A stretch of 64,000 nucleotides of DNA from Nelumbo lutea (Eukaryota > Streptophyta > Magnoliopsida > Proteales > Nelumbonaceae): the NCBI GenBank assembly GCA_022828595.1, contig JAKGHH010000007.1, positions 62,980,727-63,044,726 on the forward strand. Direction: 5' to 3'. Of the stretch, positions 30,890 to 42,856 are shown one piece after another; the stretch's first letter is position 1, and every line of letters begins with the position of its first letter. Position numbers and translations under genes: made by a program. The notes beneath the pieces are model-generated. The model was not told where the DNA came from. It was given only the letters and a program-made list of their open reading frames with translations, and ran no database searches.

Positions 30890-31720
30890 CATTTGTGGCA
30901 TAGATGCCATGGCCAACCTTATTCTAAGAATGTAGATAAAGACTACATTACTTCTAATTTACCTGTTTCTGCTATTTCTTTTAAGAATGTGAATAAAGAC
31001 TACATTACTTGTGGTTTATTTAAGAGTCATATTTTACCCTTTCCTTCTTATTCTAAGCATGCAACCGTTCCCTTTCATTTAATACACAGTGATGTCTGGT
31101 CGTCTCCAGTTGTTTTCACGGCTAGGGTATAAGTATTTTGTAACCTATATTGATGACTGCACTCGTTTTATTTGGGCATATTTTCTTCAAAAGAAATTTG
31201 AAGTGTACATTGTTTTTAAACACTTTCATGCTTATCAAATTACCCAATTTGATGCTCGAATCTGTATGCTAAGATTGAATTCAGGGGGAGAGTATATTGA
31301 TGGGGATTTTTAGAACTACGTAAAACAATATGGAATTCAACCCCAAAAATGTTATCCAGGTACCCCATAATAAAATGGGGTAGTAGAAAGAAAGAATGGG
31401 CACATCTTGAGTGTAGTCAGAACCCTTTTATAGAATTCCCATGTACCCTCTTGGTTTTTGGTGGAGGCAGCCAATACTGCTATGTATCTCATAAATCATC
31501 TTCCATCTCCAGACCCAATCATGCTCTGGGTTTTTTGGTTGTGCTTGTTTTGTCCACCTTCTGCCCTTGAACGCACAAAGTTAACTATACAAACAACTTT
31601 ATGTGTCTTCATGGGATATAGTTCTGAACATAAGGGGTTCCTATGCTATGATCCCCTAGTTCATTGCCTTCAAATCTCTCATAATGTAGTTTTTCTTGAA
31701 AGTGTGTCCTTTTTTTAGCA
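30890..31720 (+). pseudogene. Copia integrase, decayed
   Basis: The pre-integrase text LWHRCHGQP (30895) is followed by a region with 'KNV(D/N)KDYIT' duplicated, then HLIHSDVW, a frameshift, KYFVTYIDDCTRFIWAYFL, RLNSGGEYID and NGVVERKN across stops. The tail is AANTAMYLINHLPSP and LCVFMGYSSEHKGFLCYDP. The catalytic D-D-E region is recognisable but split among frames. Confidence 0.85.
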
Positions 31721-32069
31721 TATTGTGAAATTCCCAACCCTTATATTTCCTTGTTGCACAATTTTGATTCTACAGGCACCTCAGATATTCCATTGTCACC
31801 TCCGTCGTAGCTTCAGACATACTTCAGGAAGCAACGACCTTCTTCAGTCTCCATCCCCCTACTCCACCTCTAGTTTGTTGATTCAGTCACTCCAACTCCC
31901 TCAGTAAGTGTACCTAACCTTCCTCCTGAACCCACTTTACGCCATTCCACTAGAATCTCTCGACCACATAACCGCTATGGTTATTCACCAGACATAGCTT
32001 CTTTTCTGTTGTTTTATCTACTATAGACATTTCCAAATCTTACTAGCACACTGTAGTAGAACCACACTG

Positions 32070-33540
32070 AAAATATGCCATGGATTTTGAAATTCGAGCC
32101 CTTCTTGAGAATGACACCTGGGACCTAGTTCAAGCTCCACCAAAAGCCTCTCTCATAGGAAGTCGATGGGTCTATTCTATGAACCTGAAATCTAATGGGA
32201 GCTTAGACAAATATAAAACCAGATTTATTGCACAGGGATACAAGCAAGAATGTGGGATAGACTATGAGGAGACCTTTGCTCCTACAGCTAAAGTGATTAT
32301 TGTACATCTTCTGATGGCCATATCTGCAGCCAAACAATGGACAATCCATTAGATGAATGTCAAGAATGCCTTTCTTCATGGGGAGTTAAAAGAAACAGTC
32401 TATATGAAGCCCCCTCCAGGATACTGTATAGATCTGAAACTTGTTTGTCATCTGAAAAAGTCACTCTATGGCCTAAAGCAAGCCCCTAGGGCATGGTTTG
32501 AAAAGTTATATCCGTCATCACCCATGTTGGCTTTACCTAGAGTCGTTTTGATTATTCCTTATTCATCTTAAGGAAGAAGTAGGAAGTAACAATATTACTC
32601 CTCTATGTTTGATGATATACTCATTACAGGGGATGATACAAAAAGGAATTTCTAGGCTACAACAATTACTCAGTGAATCCTTCAAGATGAAGGACTTGGG
32701 GCCTTTGACATATTTCTTGGGCCTTGAAGTGAGCAGAAATTCTCGAGGATACTTTGTTAATCAATAGAAGTATGCAGCTGACCTAGTTAAACTAGCAAAT
32801 CTTAGTGACTCTAAGATTGTGGATACTCCACTAGAACTGAACTTGAAACTCAGCAAAGGTGATGGGTCTCCCTTAAAGATCCTACCCTTTACCGTCTGCT
32901 AGTAGGAAGTCTAATCTATCACACCATGACTCGATCAGACATATCTTATGCAGTTCAGACAGTAAGTTGATTTGTTTCTTCTCCGAGACAACCACATTTA
33001 TTTGTAGTTCATTGGATTATAAGATATGTGTGAGGCACATTGTCACATGGAACACTCTTCTCGTCATCATCTCCCATTAATTTTGTGGCCTATGCGGATG
33101 CTGATTGAATTGGATGCCCCCACACCCGACGATCCACTACTGGCTGGTGTGTCTTCTTAGGCAACTCTCTTATCTCGTGGAAGTGCAAGAATTAAGCTAT
33201 TGTGTCCAAATCTTTCCACTGAAGCTAAATACAGGGCTATGTCTTCCATGTATAGTGAGATCATATGGCTTCGAGCTCTTCTATTTGAAATACTAAATGA
33301 GCTGTCATTGTCTATTCCTCTTTATGCAGACAATATCAGTGCAATAAAAATTGCATCCAACCCCCGACTTCCATGAGCGCACCAAACACATTGAAGTTGA
33401 TTGCCACTTCATTCGCGATCTCATTCTTGAGGGTACCATATCTCTTCCACATGTCTCTTTCGGGCTTCAACTAGCAGACTTGTTGACTAAAGCAATGACA
33501 TGAGCTCGACATCTATTTCTCATGGACAAACTGATGCTTG
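32070..33540 (+). pseudogene. Copia reverse transcriptase and RNase H, decayed
   Basis: [85 protein letters not shown]. The YVDD box is disrupted (MFDDILITGDD). RNase H then follows with AYADADWIG, RSTTGWCVFLGNSLISW, YADNISAIKIA and HERTKHIEVDCHFIRD, ending QLADLLTKAMT. Stops include a TAG at 32350-32352 and several frame changes. Confidence 0.9.
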
Positions 33541-33566
33541 TTCCTAGGCATCAGTTTGAGGGGGAG

Positions 33567-33786
33567 TGTAGAGGCAGTGAAATCTAACCGTAGGGTTATT
33601 TTTGTATTTTTACTTTTCTTTGTTGTATATATATTCTTTGTATTATCTCTCTCTTGTACATTAAGGGAAGATATGTCCTTTTATAACTTAATATAAATAT
33701 ATATTTTAGGATGTCAACTGACATAAGGTGTCACACCCACCATTCGATTGTTCTCTCTGTCTGTCTCTCTCTTTCTATGACTTTCA
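33567..33786 (+). mobile_element. 3' LTR of the 29.4-33.8 kb copia
   Basis: It begins TGTAGAGGCAGTG after the polypurine tract TTGAGGGGGAG. The right end is put at 'tatgactttca' (33786), which is approximate. The following 'ctctgatagta' looks like a decayed reverse-complement primer site and might belong to another, minus-strand element. Confidence 0.55.
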
Positions 33787-33902
33787 AACTGACTCTGATA
33801 GTATATAACGGCATTTTGACAAAATACTTCCATTAGATAACCTTGTAATCTCCATGCTGAGAAATTAATTAGTTGGACCAACAATAGTTGATGAAGAGTT
33901 CC

Positions 33903-34300
33903 CTATGAGAAGAATATTGTCAATCGTATCGACATATATAGTGTAACACAATCCTTGTTATATATAAATATAGACAGATCAGTCATTGACACTCGAAAGC
34001 CTAAATGAATAAGATAAGAACTTAAGAATGCATACCAAGCATGGGGTGCTTGTCGGAGGCCATACAAGGCCTTATTAAGCTTGCACACATGATGAGGTTT
34101 CTCAATTCTCAAAATCTCGGGGTTGGCATACAAAAATATCTTCAGTCACATACCCATTCAGAAAAGTGTTATCAAAATCTAGTTGCCGCAAGGACCAGCC
34201 AAGAGAAATAGATAATGCTAAAATATGGTTCTGATGGTGATCGGTTTTGACAACTAGACTAAAGGTCTCAGCGAAATTAGTACCCAAAATTTAACTACAA
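33903..34300 (-). pseudogene. Copia RT fragment, minus strand
   Basis: The minus strand encodes GTNFAETFSLVVKTDH, SLGWSLRQLDFDNTFLNGYV, then after a frameshift ILRIEKPHHVCKLNKALYGL, RQAPHAWYAFLSSYLIHLGF and DLSIFIYNKDCVTLYM. These are the central copia RT blocks up to the segment just before YVDD. No other domain of this element is visible nearby; it is an isolated fragment in the opposite orientation to its neighbours. Confidence 0.88.
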
Positions 34301-34858
34301 CCCTGCACGACTAATCTTGCTTTATAGAGCATATTAATGCTTCATTAGGGCATTGAACAAGTCAATTTGGGATTGATCTGGACCAAATCCATGGATGCCT
34401 ACACAAGAAAGCACCAACAAGTAAATGGGAATATTCTTGTTCACTCCTAATTATTGAATAGTCTAGACTAGTGGCTGCACCAATCTCTTCTTTGTAAGAA
34501 AATTATTTTTCCATCAATATTTTTATCTATGTCCTGCTATATTGTCAAAGCTCTCTCTCCCTCTCTCCACATCTATGATGCCCATATATGAGTACCAATG
34601 GACAATTGATATTTAAAATAGGGATACAACTATCTATTTTCTAAAATCCTAGACATGTGTATGGGGTATGGGTATCATATATAATATGCCTATAGCATGC
34701 TTCTCTAACAAGTTTTTGAAGTTAAATGCCATTTCTCAATACTTTGAAAATTTTAATTAAAATTCTAACATATACAAACTTTTATAGTATGATTTGTTGA
34801 AATATGCCATTTTACAGATTCTAAGATTATTAATGTTATAAAACATACCAAGTGTCCA
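34301..34858. other. Non-coding AT-rich DNA
   Basis: No coding or structural feature is supported. Confidence 0.4.
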
Positions 34859-35130
34859 TGTTAACACTATCTGATCTAGCTTAGGAAAATACTTAGACAA
34901 TCCTAAGTTTATCACAACTCTTAGGAGTTCTTTGTTTATCCTAACTCTTAGAGAGTTTCTTGTTGTTATCTTATCTTTTCTCAAACTTATATTGTAATCT
35001 TAGAATTGTACTCTATCACAAATTATTATAATAACTATATAAACACACTTAGGATTGGTTGAAGCTCACAACCTGAATCCCAGAATTATTCTCTATTCCC
35101 TTTATTATTTTTCTTTTATTAGTTTTAACT
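34859..35130 (+). mobile_element. Likely copia 5' LTR
   Basis: It ends directly before a primer binding site at 35131, has a TATA-like 'ctatataaac' at ~35034, and may start TGTTAACACTATC at 34859. The right end does not show a clean CA. 'ctcttagga/gag' words repeat at 34918-34956. Confidence 0.5.
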
Positions 35131-35142
35131 TGGTATCAGAGC
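35131..35142 (+). other. Retrotransposon primer binding site (initiator Met tRNA)
   Basis: TGGTATCAGAGC, followed closely by the gag ATG at 35146. Confidence 0.85.
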
Positions 35143-35145
35143 TCT

Positions 35146-36590
35146 ATGGCAATCGATCTAGAAGCAAGTAATACAGCATCCAACACTAGTGGTAGTGTAG
35201 CTCTATCGAGTGGAAGCTCTCATGTTCCTTTAATTCAGAACATGTTGCATTTTCTACTAATCAAGTTACGGAAAAACAACTATCTACTATGGAATGCACA
35301 ACTTCTACCTATTCTCCGTCATCATCATTTGATAGAGATGGTAGAGGGTAAAAAGAAACCATCACCACCATAGGAGATTCAGAATTTGAATAGTACTGGA
35401 ACCATTCCAAATCTTGAATTTGAAATGTGGAGTGATCTTGATCAAGTCATGTTGAACTGGTTGATCTCCTCTCTCACTGAAGGCAAACATGGTGCAAGTG
35501 GTGGGTCTATTAACCTATGCAGAAGTTTGAGGAACACTAGAAAAGAGCTACTCCACTCACTCTAGGTTAAGAATTCTTCAAATGAGAAGACAACCTTAGA
35601 GTCTCAAGAAAGGATCACTATCCATCTTAGCCTATGTACAATGAACAAAATCAATTGCAGACAACCTATCTACTATCTCTAAACCGGTATCAAAATCTAA
35701 TCTTGTTCTCTTTTTTTTCTAGCTGGTCTTGGTAGTGAATATGAATCAATTGTTGCTGCTATTACTAGTTGTCTTGATGATGATAGTTTCGGTATACAAG
35801 AGATTCTTGGATCACTCCTCAACCATGAAAATTAGCTTTAGGAGCAATCTCGTTTTTTGAATGATGGTTTTGTTAATGCTAATTTTTCTTGTACAAAAAA
35901 TAAAATCTCTCCACAACAAGGAAAACCCAATTAGTAGTTTATTCTCAATTTCAATAACAACTACAATAGGTGTAGGGATTAAGGACCCTTTCTGTTTAAT
36001 CATCAACAGTTTTATCAACAAAATAACTTCAATAATTAGCAGTAGTTTCATGATGGTGGTTGTGAAAACAAAAATCCTGGTTTATTTTATCAGATATGAA
36101 ATAAGAATGGGCACAATGCTCTACAATGTCACAAGGTCAGGTATGTCTTTGGTTTTCAAAATGATAATTCACCCAATGATCCAGCGGCATTTTATGGAGG
36201 TTTACATACTCCTTGGTATCAATTTGTCAATCCACATAATGGGAGTCTGTCATTTGACCCAACTTGATATCCAAACTCGAGTGCTACACATCACATTACT
36301 CTAGATGTAGAAAATTTGCAGAAACGGTAAGAGTATATGGGTCCTAATCAAGCTAAAGTTGATAATGGGCAAGGTTTGTGTATTCTTCACACCGAGACTT
36401 CTTCTTTACAATTAAATCAATTTGCTTTAACTTTAAATGGTATCATCCATGTTCCTATTATTTGCAAGAGTTTTCTTTTAGTTAGTGGATTTACTAAAGA
36501 CAATTGTTTATATTTTGAATTCCATTGTGATTGTTGTTTTGTGAAGGATTATACCGGAATAATTCTTCTTTGAGGGGTCAGTAGAGATGA
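35146..36590 (+). pseudogene. Copia gag and start of protease, 3'-truncated
   Basis: Gag begins MAIDLEASNTASNTSGS, with LIKLRKNNYLLWNAQLLPIL and HHHLIEMVEGKK, then a stop at 35371. Later frames show LAGLGSEYESIVAAITSCLD and a degraded knuckle NKNGHNALQCHKV (the first two Cys lost). The protease-like region DVENLQKR and then FALTLNGIIHVPIICKSFLL end by ~36590. The homology stops at ~36600 at a junction with an unrelated repeat; integrase, RT and RNase H are absent. Confidence 0.82.
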
Positions 36591-36612
36591 TCTATATTGT
36601 TTCCCATTATGC

Positions 36613-36850
36613 ATGTCGGAAAACGACTCACTTGGGTTGGGAATGGAGTCGCCACCCATTAGTTATGGAAATGGAGGTAATGTGACCTCTAGAATTTTCA
36701 CTAGAAAGAATTTTTGGTTTACTAGTGACTCCAAACCCAAGGCACCAGTCAAACCAGTCCAGATAAGACTCGGATGGGAGAGGGAGGAGGTTAGGCACCC
36801 CTCTCTCGAGTCCAATAGGCAGGGCCCACATGAAATTCCCAAACAAGCAT
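36613..36850. repeat. GAGTCGCCACCC ... GGTTAGGCACCCC repeat motif
   Basis: The words 'ggagtcgccaccc' and 'gaggttaggcacccctc' in this order, about 140 bp apart, are common in leaders of large plant LTR elements and their derivatives. The ORFs on both strands here are by-products. The repeat interrupts the copia remnant. Confidence 0.5.
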
Positions 36851-38048
36851 AAACACAAAACAAGCAATTATTTAAACAAATTAATAATGAAAGCAAACCA
36901 TAAGAATAGACCATCATAAAAAAAATCTACCTTATCATTTTTATTATTTTTGTTTTTCATATTTTTTTATTATTTTCTTTATTTTTATTTTTAATTTTTA
37001 TAGTTATATTGTCACTTCCTTGTTAGAACCTTATTTGTTTATTTCTTGTATGGAATTACCTCCTTTTTTTTTTTTTTGTTTAATTTCAATTTTTATCTTA
37101 TATATATACATTATTTTTCACCCTTTTTATTTTTATATTTTTTTACTTCATTTTTATTTTTGTTTTCTCTTTCAGTAGTTTGTTCCTTCCCTATCACCTG
37201 AGTATGCCCGGCCCCTTTAGGTTAGCCTCCACACTTCACCTTTGTCCACTTTATTTATTATTATTATTTTTTTGTTTTCTAATATTAATGTTTTTTTATT
37301 TTTTGTAATTGGATTAATTTGTTCTTCTTAACTAGTCTTCCACCCGTTCTGAATCCACAAATGGTAGGGTCATCTTTAATCTGCTACCCGCTTCTCACTA
37401 TTATTCACTACCTTCTTCCTCTCTTTTTTATTTTTATCTTTTATCATTTTTCTATATTTAGTTTTATTGCTTACTAATCTAAGAAGATCCTTGACTATGA
37501 ATGTCCACCACAACCTCCCTAGTTTCAACCAAAAGATCAACATGTTTCAACATCCCTCCCCTCAATATTCTGAAGCTAAAACCCAACAAATAATCCAATT
37601 CTAACATATCTAATCAGGCAGAATGAAGAACCGATAAACAATCATAACAATCCATGGCAATAAAATGACTGAAAGAAAAGAGATGTAGTTGGATGTGTGA
37701 TTTACTAGCCGCCTTAATCAAACAGAATTTAACCTTCGATTAGAGAAAAAGAAAATCCTAACTACAACACATCTGGGTAGGTACTGATAGAAAATCCTAA
37801 CTACAACACATCTAGGTAGGTTCCAAATACTGTAGAGAAGCCAGTTTGGTGGAAGCTTCATTACCAGCTTCAATAGGCACCCTGATACCCGCTACTCTAG
37901 ATACGATTTCAGCCTAAATTAGGATGATGAAATAGGATCATCTGCTTCGAGGTACAATGCTGACTCGGGTTGTAACTAGAAGATTGGTGGGAATGGGCAA
38001 TAACTTAGGTGCAAATCACATTCAAAAGCCAAGGAACTTGAGCCGCCT
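36851..38048. other. Non-coding, T-rich then mixed DNA
   Basis: 36930-37330 is dominated by T/A (runs up to 15 T near 37060-37077). 37740-37830 holds a short direct repeat, 'aaaatcctaactacaacaca' followed by 'tctgggtaggt/tctaggtaggt', at 37752 and 37791. No gene is seen. Confidence 0.45.
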
Positions 38049-38651
38049 GTTACGGGGTGACATAATGGGTTGCTTGGCTAGAGGTTTTCTAGGTGTTTCC
38101 TGAGGCTCCTAGCCAATTCTGCATGTTTCTAGGATGTTCTGGAGCGTTTGGGGGTGTTCTAGAGTGTTCTCCATGTGTCTAGAAGGGTCTAGATGTTGGT
38201 GGAACTCTCTAAAACCTTGTGGAACAATCAGGGTTTGTGTGGAATGCCCTAGAGGGTTTAGGAGTAATCTAGCCTTCCTCTAGAGTGTTCTTGTATCTTA
38301 TGGAATGGGCATCCCCTAGAAGAATGTAGAAGGTAGAATGTTCTAGAAGTGCTTCTAGATGATACCAAGTGTACATAGTTTTAGAGGATTACTTGAGGGG
38401 GTTAGTGTATAAATAGGGGTCCTCTCCTTCATTTGTGACATGCATCCAAGTTGTAAGAGCCTTCTTTGAGTTGCGCAATACAATATCTTCCTCCTATAAT
38501 ACTTGGTGTGCTCTTGTGTGCCTTGGTGTATAACCTTAGCACTTAAGCAACCTACCAAGAAGGGTCTTGGGTATGTAATTTGGTTGACTTGCTTGGAGGG
38601 CCGAGTGACTGCCACACGACTTAGCCAATAGGAACAGTCAAGTCATGACAA
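38049..38651 (+). mobile_element. 5' LTR of a gypsy (chromovirus-like) element
   Basis: It begins TGTTACGGGG and ends CATGACA at 38651, an imperfect TGT...ACA pair, just before a primer site. The inside is rich in 'tctaga/ttctag/gtgttct' words, with a TATA-like 'gtataaatagggg' at 38408. The left end is inferred from the terminal pair. Confidence 0.7.
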
Positions 38652-38653
38652 GT

Positions 38654-38666
38654 GGTATCAGAGCAA
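38654..38666 (+). other. Retrotransposon primer binding site (initiator Met tRNA)
   Basis: TGGTATCAGAGCA follows the LTR end by two bases. Confidence 0.88.
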
Positions 38667-38783
38667 CTTTGCTAGGGGTGCATGAGAACTTGTGCATGGG
38701 CATGATGTCGGATGGACTTGACAATAGCAAAACACATGAGTGAGAGAAGGGCCACTCAAAGAAGATAAGGGAAGCATCAAAGG

Positions 38784-40210
38784 ATGTTCCTTGCTGCCTT
38801 GGAGGCCAGGATGGTGAGATTGGAGCTTGCCATGGGAGACATGCAAGACAAGTTCACAAATTTGGGCAGTCAAGTTGATGGCCTGAAGGGCAAGCTAGTG
38901 GCGCTTAAGGCAACCATGGAAGAGGTTGTGGATCTTGCCTGGCATGGAGAAGACAAAAAACAAGAAGGGCTAGAAGCCAAGCTGATGGGAAACCTAGCCA
39001 AGGTCCATGCTAATGTAGATGAGTTGAAGGCAGACATGGTGCTCTATAAGAAGCTGTTAGCATAGGATGAGGTGGGGACTCTACGGGACATGCCAAAGGT
39101 AAGGACACCTAAGCCACCTCACTTCAATGGTGTCAGGGATGCATGGACATTGGACAACTTCCTATGGCACACGGAGCAGTACTTTGAAGCCATGTACATA
39201 AGGGATGAGCAAGCCAAGGTACGTGTTGCCACTAGGTACTTAACCGACACAACTGCCTTATGGTGGAGGTGGCATGTGCAGACATGGAGAAGGGGCAGTG
39301 TCACATTGACACTTAGGATAAGTTCAACCGGGGCATGAAATGCCAATTCTATTCAAAGAATGTACAGTACTTGGCGTGGTGCAATTTGAAGAAGTTGAAG
39401 CATACTAGGTCGATTAGGGACTATGTATGGGAGTTCTCCACACTCATGCTTGAGATACCTGACATACAAGGAGTTGTTCAACTTCATGGATAGACTCCAT
39501 CTGTGGTCAGAAGTTGAGCTATAGCACAAGGGCATGTAGGATCTAGCCACTACCATGGTTGAGGCAAAGAAGTTGTGGGAGAGCAACATGGGTAAATCAA
39601 TGGAGCCCAAGTCTGCAAAGGGTTGCTATGGCATAGGTGGGGAGATCACCACAGCCATAGGGATGATCGGGGAATGCAGAGTGATTACTAGGGCAAGGGG
39701 GCCCAGACCAAAGCTCATGACGGCAAGACCAATCCGCCTAAGTCAAGGGACAAGGGCAAGGCAAAGCTGAGTTGCTTCATTTGTGAAGGGGACCACTATG
39801 TTCGTAACTGTCCACAGTGTAGGACACTTAGTGGACTAGTGGCACAAATGGAGCTGTAGGAAGATGGCCATGAGGATGCCAAGATCGGGTTAGTGCAATT
39901 ACTTTGTAGTGTTTAAAAGCTGGAGGGGCCAGCTAAGAAGGCAACCAAGAGCACGACTAGGTCAAGGCTGATGTACATGGTGGCATTGATCAATGGTTAG
40001 AAGATCCAAGCCATGATCAACACAAGGACAACTCACAACTTTGTCTCAACTAGGGAGGCAAAGTGCTTGGGCTTAAAGATCACAAAGAGCATGGCATGAT
40101 CAAGGCATAAGCACGTGAGATTGAGGGCGTTGCTCAAGGGGTGACAGCTAAGGAGCTGAAGGGTGCCATAGATGTGACCGTAGTGCCAATGGATGACTAC
40201 CAGATGATAG
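38784..40210 (+). pseudogene. Gypsy gag and protease start, decayed and 3'-truncated
   Basis: The N-terminal coiled coil (LEARMVRLELAMGDMQDKF and onward) ends at a TAG at 39063. Gag continues PKPPHFNGVRDAWTLDNFLW, HTEQYFEAMYI and RYLTDTTALWWRW, then with frame changes KKLKHTRSIRDYVWEFSTLM. The zinc knuckle CFICEGDHYVRNC is at ~39775. Protease is seen as MVALING-stop-KIQAM and THNFVSTREAKCLGL, with the catalytic DTGAT changed to NTRTT. The gag type fits chromovirus-like gypsy elements. RT and integrase are missing after ~40210. Confidence 0.85.
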
Positions 40211-40525
40211 AATATTGAATTGAAATTTTCTTGGGGGGGGTATTTTAGGATATTTGGGATCTAATGGTAACGTCTAATCTGAGGGTCGAAGCACAGACAG
40301 TGGTTGATCAGGCCATTAGATTGGTATAGGACAGATTTAATGGTGGATTTGAAGGCTTTTGGGATGAAAGTTGGGTTTCTTGGGTTTTTGGGTGTTTTAG
40401 AGAGATTGGAGGGATCTGATCAAGCATTTGAGGTAAATTGGAGATTTAGGCAGTGGACTGAGCAAAAATCGGGTGCTGACACCTATCTTCTGTCATTATC
40501 TCAGATTCATCTCCTTAAGCATTGA
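40211..40525. other. Non-coding junction DNA
   Basis: Includes a G8 run at 40232-40239 and 'ggtttcttgggtttttggg'-like text. No recognised coding content. Confidence 0.35.
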
Positions 40526-40529
40526 TTGG

Positions 40530-42350
40530 TGAGCCAACAACAATTCAAGGTTGACATTTGCGATTAGAATATGCAGCACTCTAGACTGTGAGGCCAGTTA
40601 TTTCTGAATATGGTCTTCCTTGTAGTTAAGTTGGGTCTAGTAGTTCAATTTGTGAGTCCTACCAAATGGGTAAGAGTTAGGTTGTTGCAATTGTCTTCTT
40701 TTCCATCCAAGCATCAATTAGAATTAATTTTTTCAGATGTCTGGGGACTAGCTAGGGGTGCTCACAGTTTGGTTAACTGAACCATAGGGTTTTTTTTGAA
40801 ACCGAACCGGTCCTACCAATTTTTCCATATACCCAAACCAAACTAGTTCCACTGGTTAACAACTTGATTGGTTTGACTCTTTGATTTTTCGATTTCTTAT
40901 ATTTATAACATATATTACAAATAAAAATATATAAAATATTATATTATAAGTAATAAATAACATATAATATATTATAAATATGTATATTATATTATAAATA
41001 TAATATATATATACATTTATATATAATACATATATAATTATATATAATGTATAGATAATATGTGAGATATATTAAAGTATATATAATATACATATAAATA
41101 CATATACCAATCAGTTCAATTAACTACTAGTTTTTTTCTAAGTTAACCTAAAACCAAACCGGTCCTTTGGTTTTTCAAAAATACCAAACCGATCGATTCA
41201 ATTAACTGCATTTTGATTATTTATGGTTACCCCTAGGGCCAGCCCCTATTAAATCCAATAGTGGACTTTGTTATTATGTTTTATTTTTTGATGATTATTC
41301 ATAATTTTCATGGATTTATCCTATGACTCAAAAATCATATGTTGTTGGTAACAAAGTTTCATGGATTATTTCAAAACTTTTATGAGCACTCCTAGGCCCA
41401 ATCCCTATTACATCATATGTTGTTTAATAGCAAAATTTGATCCTTCCGATCTGACTGGGGAAGAAAATTTTAAAAATTGTCACAATATTTAAACTCACAG
41501 GGTATCACTCATCGAATAATCTGCCCTAACACTCACGAGCAGAATAAAACAGTGGAACAGAAGCACAGACACATAATAAAATCAACCCTCTCATCTCTAC
41601 TGGCCTCTTCAAATCTCATATTTTCCTTTTGGGTAAATGCATCTAAGACAATAATTTATCTGATCAACAGACTTCCCACTCCCACTCTCAATGGTTGTTT
41701 CCCTATGAGATACTGTTTTAGCATCCTCCAGATTACTCACTATTAAGGTGCTTCAGATGTGCTTGCTATTTATTTCTTAGGCCACACAACAATCATCAAT
41801 TTAGTGTTGTCCTCCAGGGTATCATTGTTTTCATTTGCCCTCTAGTAAATTATTTGTGGCACAACACATATTTTATGAATCTTTATTTCCAAGTATTTCT
41901 ACGCCTTCTTCAACTTTGTTAGCTTTCCTTGCCACTAGGACTTTTATTTCAATTCTGCTTTGGGATTTCGGACATGCTGCTGCTTCTCCCTCTCTGGTAA
42001 GGTAACCAATAGTTCCTCTAATAATAATGCAGTTTCTTCATCGCCTGTCAAACCTAATTCTCCTACGACTCTCTCTGATTCTGGCACATCCGAACCAGCT
42101 CCTATTCAATATTGCAATCTCCAAGAAATTCTTGCTACCAAGCCGGAAACTATTCGTACCATTCTGGCCCTTGCTCTTTCTCATAAATGGTCAATTCATC
42201 AATTGGATATAACTAATGCATTTTGCATGGTTTTCCAAGATCCCTCTCAGCCTGACCACATTTGCAAGCTTCATAAAGCACTTTATGATCCTTCTCCATT
42301 TATTTATGGTAATGGCAGTACTCAGTTTTATATTCGTGCTCATTTATGTT
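40530..42350 (+). pseudogene. Copia pol remnant, split by a hAT-like insertion and internal deletions
   Basis: Left part: pre-integrase text LQLSSFPSKHQLELIFSDVW up to 40744. After the insertion (40753-41235) integrase resumes as YYVLFFDDYS-stop-FSWIYPMTQKS. Then come degraded GYHSSNNLP-type text, the EQKHRHIIKSTLSSLL region and ASKTIIYLINRLPTPTLNG. RT survives only as ALALSHKWSIHQLDITNAF and PDHICKLHKALYD, with the middle and the YVDD box deleted. Many stops. Ends near 42350. Confidence 0.85.
40753..41235. mobile_element. Non-autonomous hAT-like element, 483 bp
   Basis: It starts TAGGGGTGCTCACAG and ends GGTTACCCCTA, with short inverted ends TAGGGGT(G/A). Flanks GGACTAGC (40745-40752) and GGGCCAGC (41236-41243) match at 6 of 8 positions, as expected for an old 8-bp hAT duplication. 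Subterminal 'aaccgaaccggtcc' and 'aaaccaaaccggtcc' are repeated near each end. The core (40900-41110) is AT/TA microsatellite-like. It interrupts a copia integrase reading. Confidence 0.75.
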
Positions 42351-42355
42351 GGTGA

Positions 42356-42560
42356 TAGGCAATTTTGGATTGGTTCAAATTTTGGGTAGGCTATCAAAGG
42401 CTATACCCTAACCCCAAAATGGGCTAGGTTGATCAATGGGTCAACTTGGGTGAACCCTAAAACTAATTGGAATTTCAAACGATAAAGAAAAAACATGAAA
42501 AATGCCAAAATTAAAAGAATTAATCTAGAAAAAAGAAAAACTTGAGGATTAAAAATTGAA
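42356..42560 (+). repeat. Second copy of the dispersed repeat at 10.6 kb
   Basis: 'ggttcaaattttgggtagg', 'caaaggctatac', 'gtgaaccctaaaactaa', 'ggaatttcaaacgataaa' and 'aaatgccaaaattaaa' occur in the same order as at 10588-10750. It follows directly on the copia remnant. Confidence 0.7.
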
Positions 42561-42856
42561 AGAGTAAACAATAAAGAGTAAGACTAAATACTAAATATTA
42601 AAGAGTAAAAACATCTAACCATACATAAATATTCACTATTTTTTCTTTCCCTTCTCAGTCCGTTACTTTTTATTTTAATTTTTCTATTTACTATTTGTTA
42701 ATTGTTATTAGTGTAACTTCTAGAGAACATTTCGGTTATTATTTTTCTTTTATCTTTGTGATTTTCTATTATTTTTGTAATTATTTTATATTATTTTCTT
42801 TTTCTTTTTATTAATTTATAGGGGTTTTTATTGTTACCTCTTGGGTAGAAATTTTT
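42561..42856. other. AT-rich non-coding DNA
   Basis: 'taaagagtaa' is repeated at 42561-42610; otherwise T-rich, with no gene. Confidence 0.4.

Larger units (their letters stand above)
29430..33786 (+). mobile_element. Decayed copia element with all domains and 3' LTR
   Basis: In order: gag (29430-30420), protease (30480-30720), integrase (30890-31720), RT and RNase H (32070-33540), polypurine tract (33556-33566) and 3' LTR (33567-33786). The order with integrase before RT is diagnostic of Ty1/copia. No 5' LTR is recognised. Frameshifts and stops occur in every domain. Confidence 0.88.

Noticed and set aside
33787..33800. Reverse-complement primer site 'ctctgatagta' marking a minus-strand element
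   Set aside because: Two mismatches to the standard site and no gag on the minus strand beside it; the minus-strand RT at 33.9-34.3 kb is on the wrong side for this.
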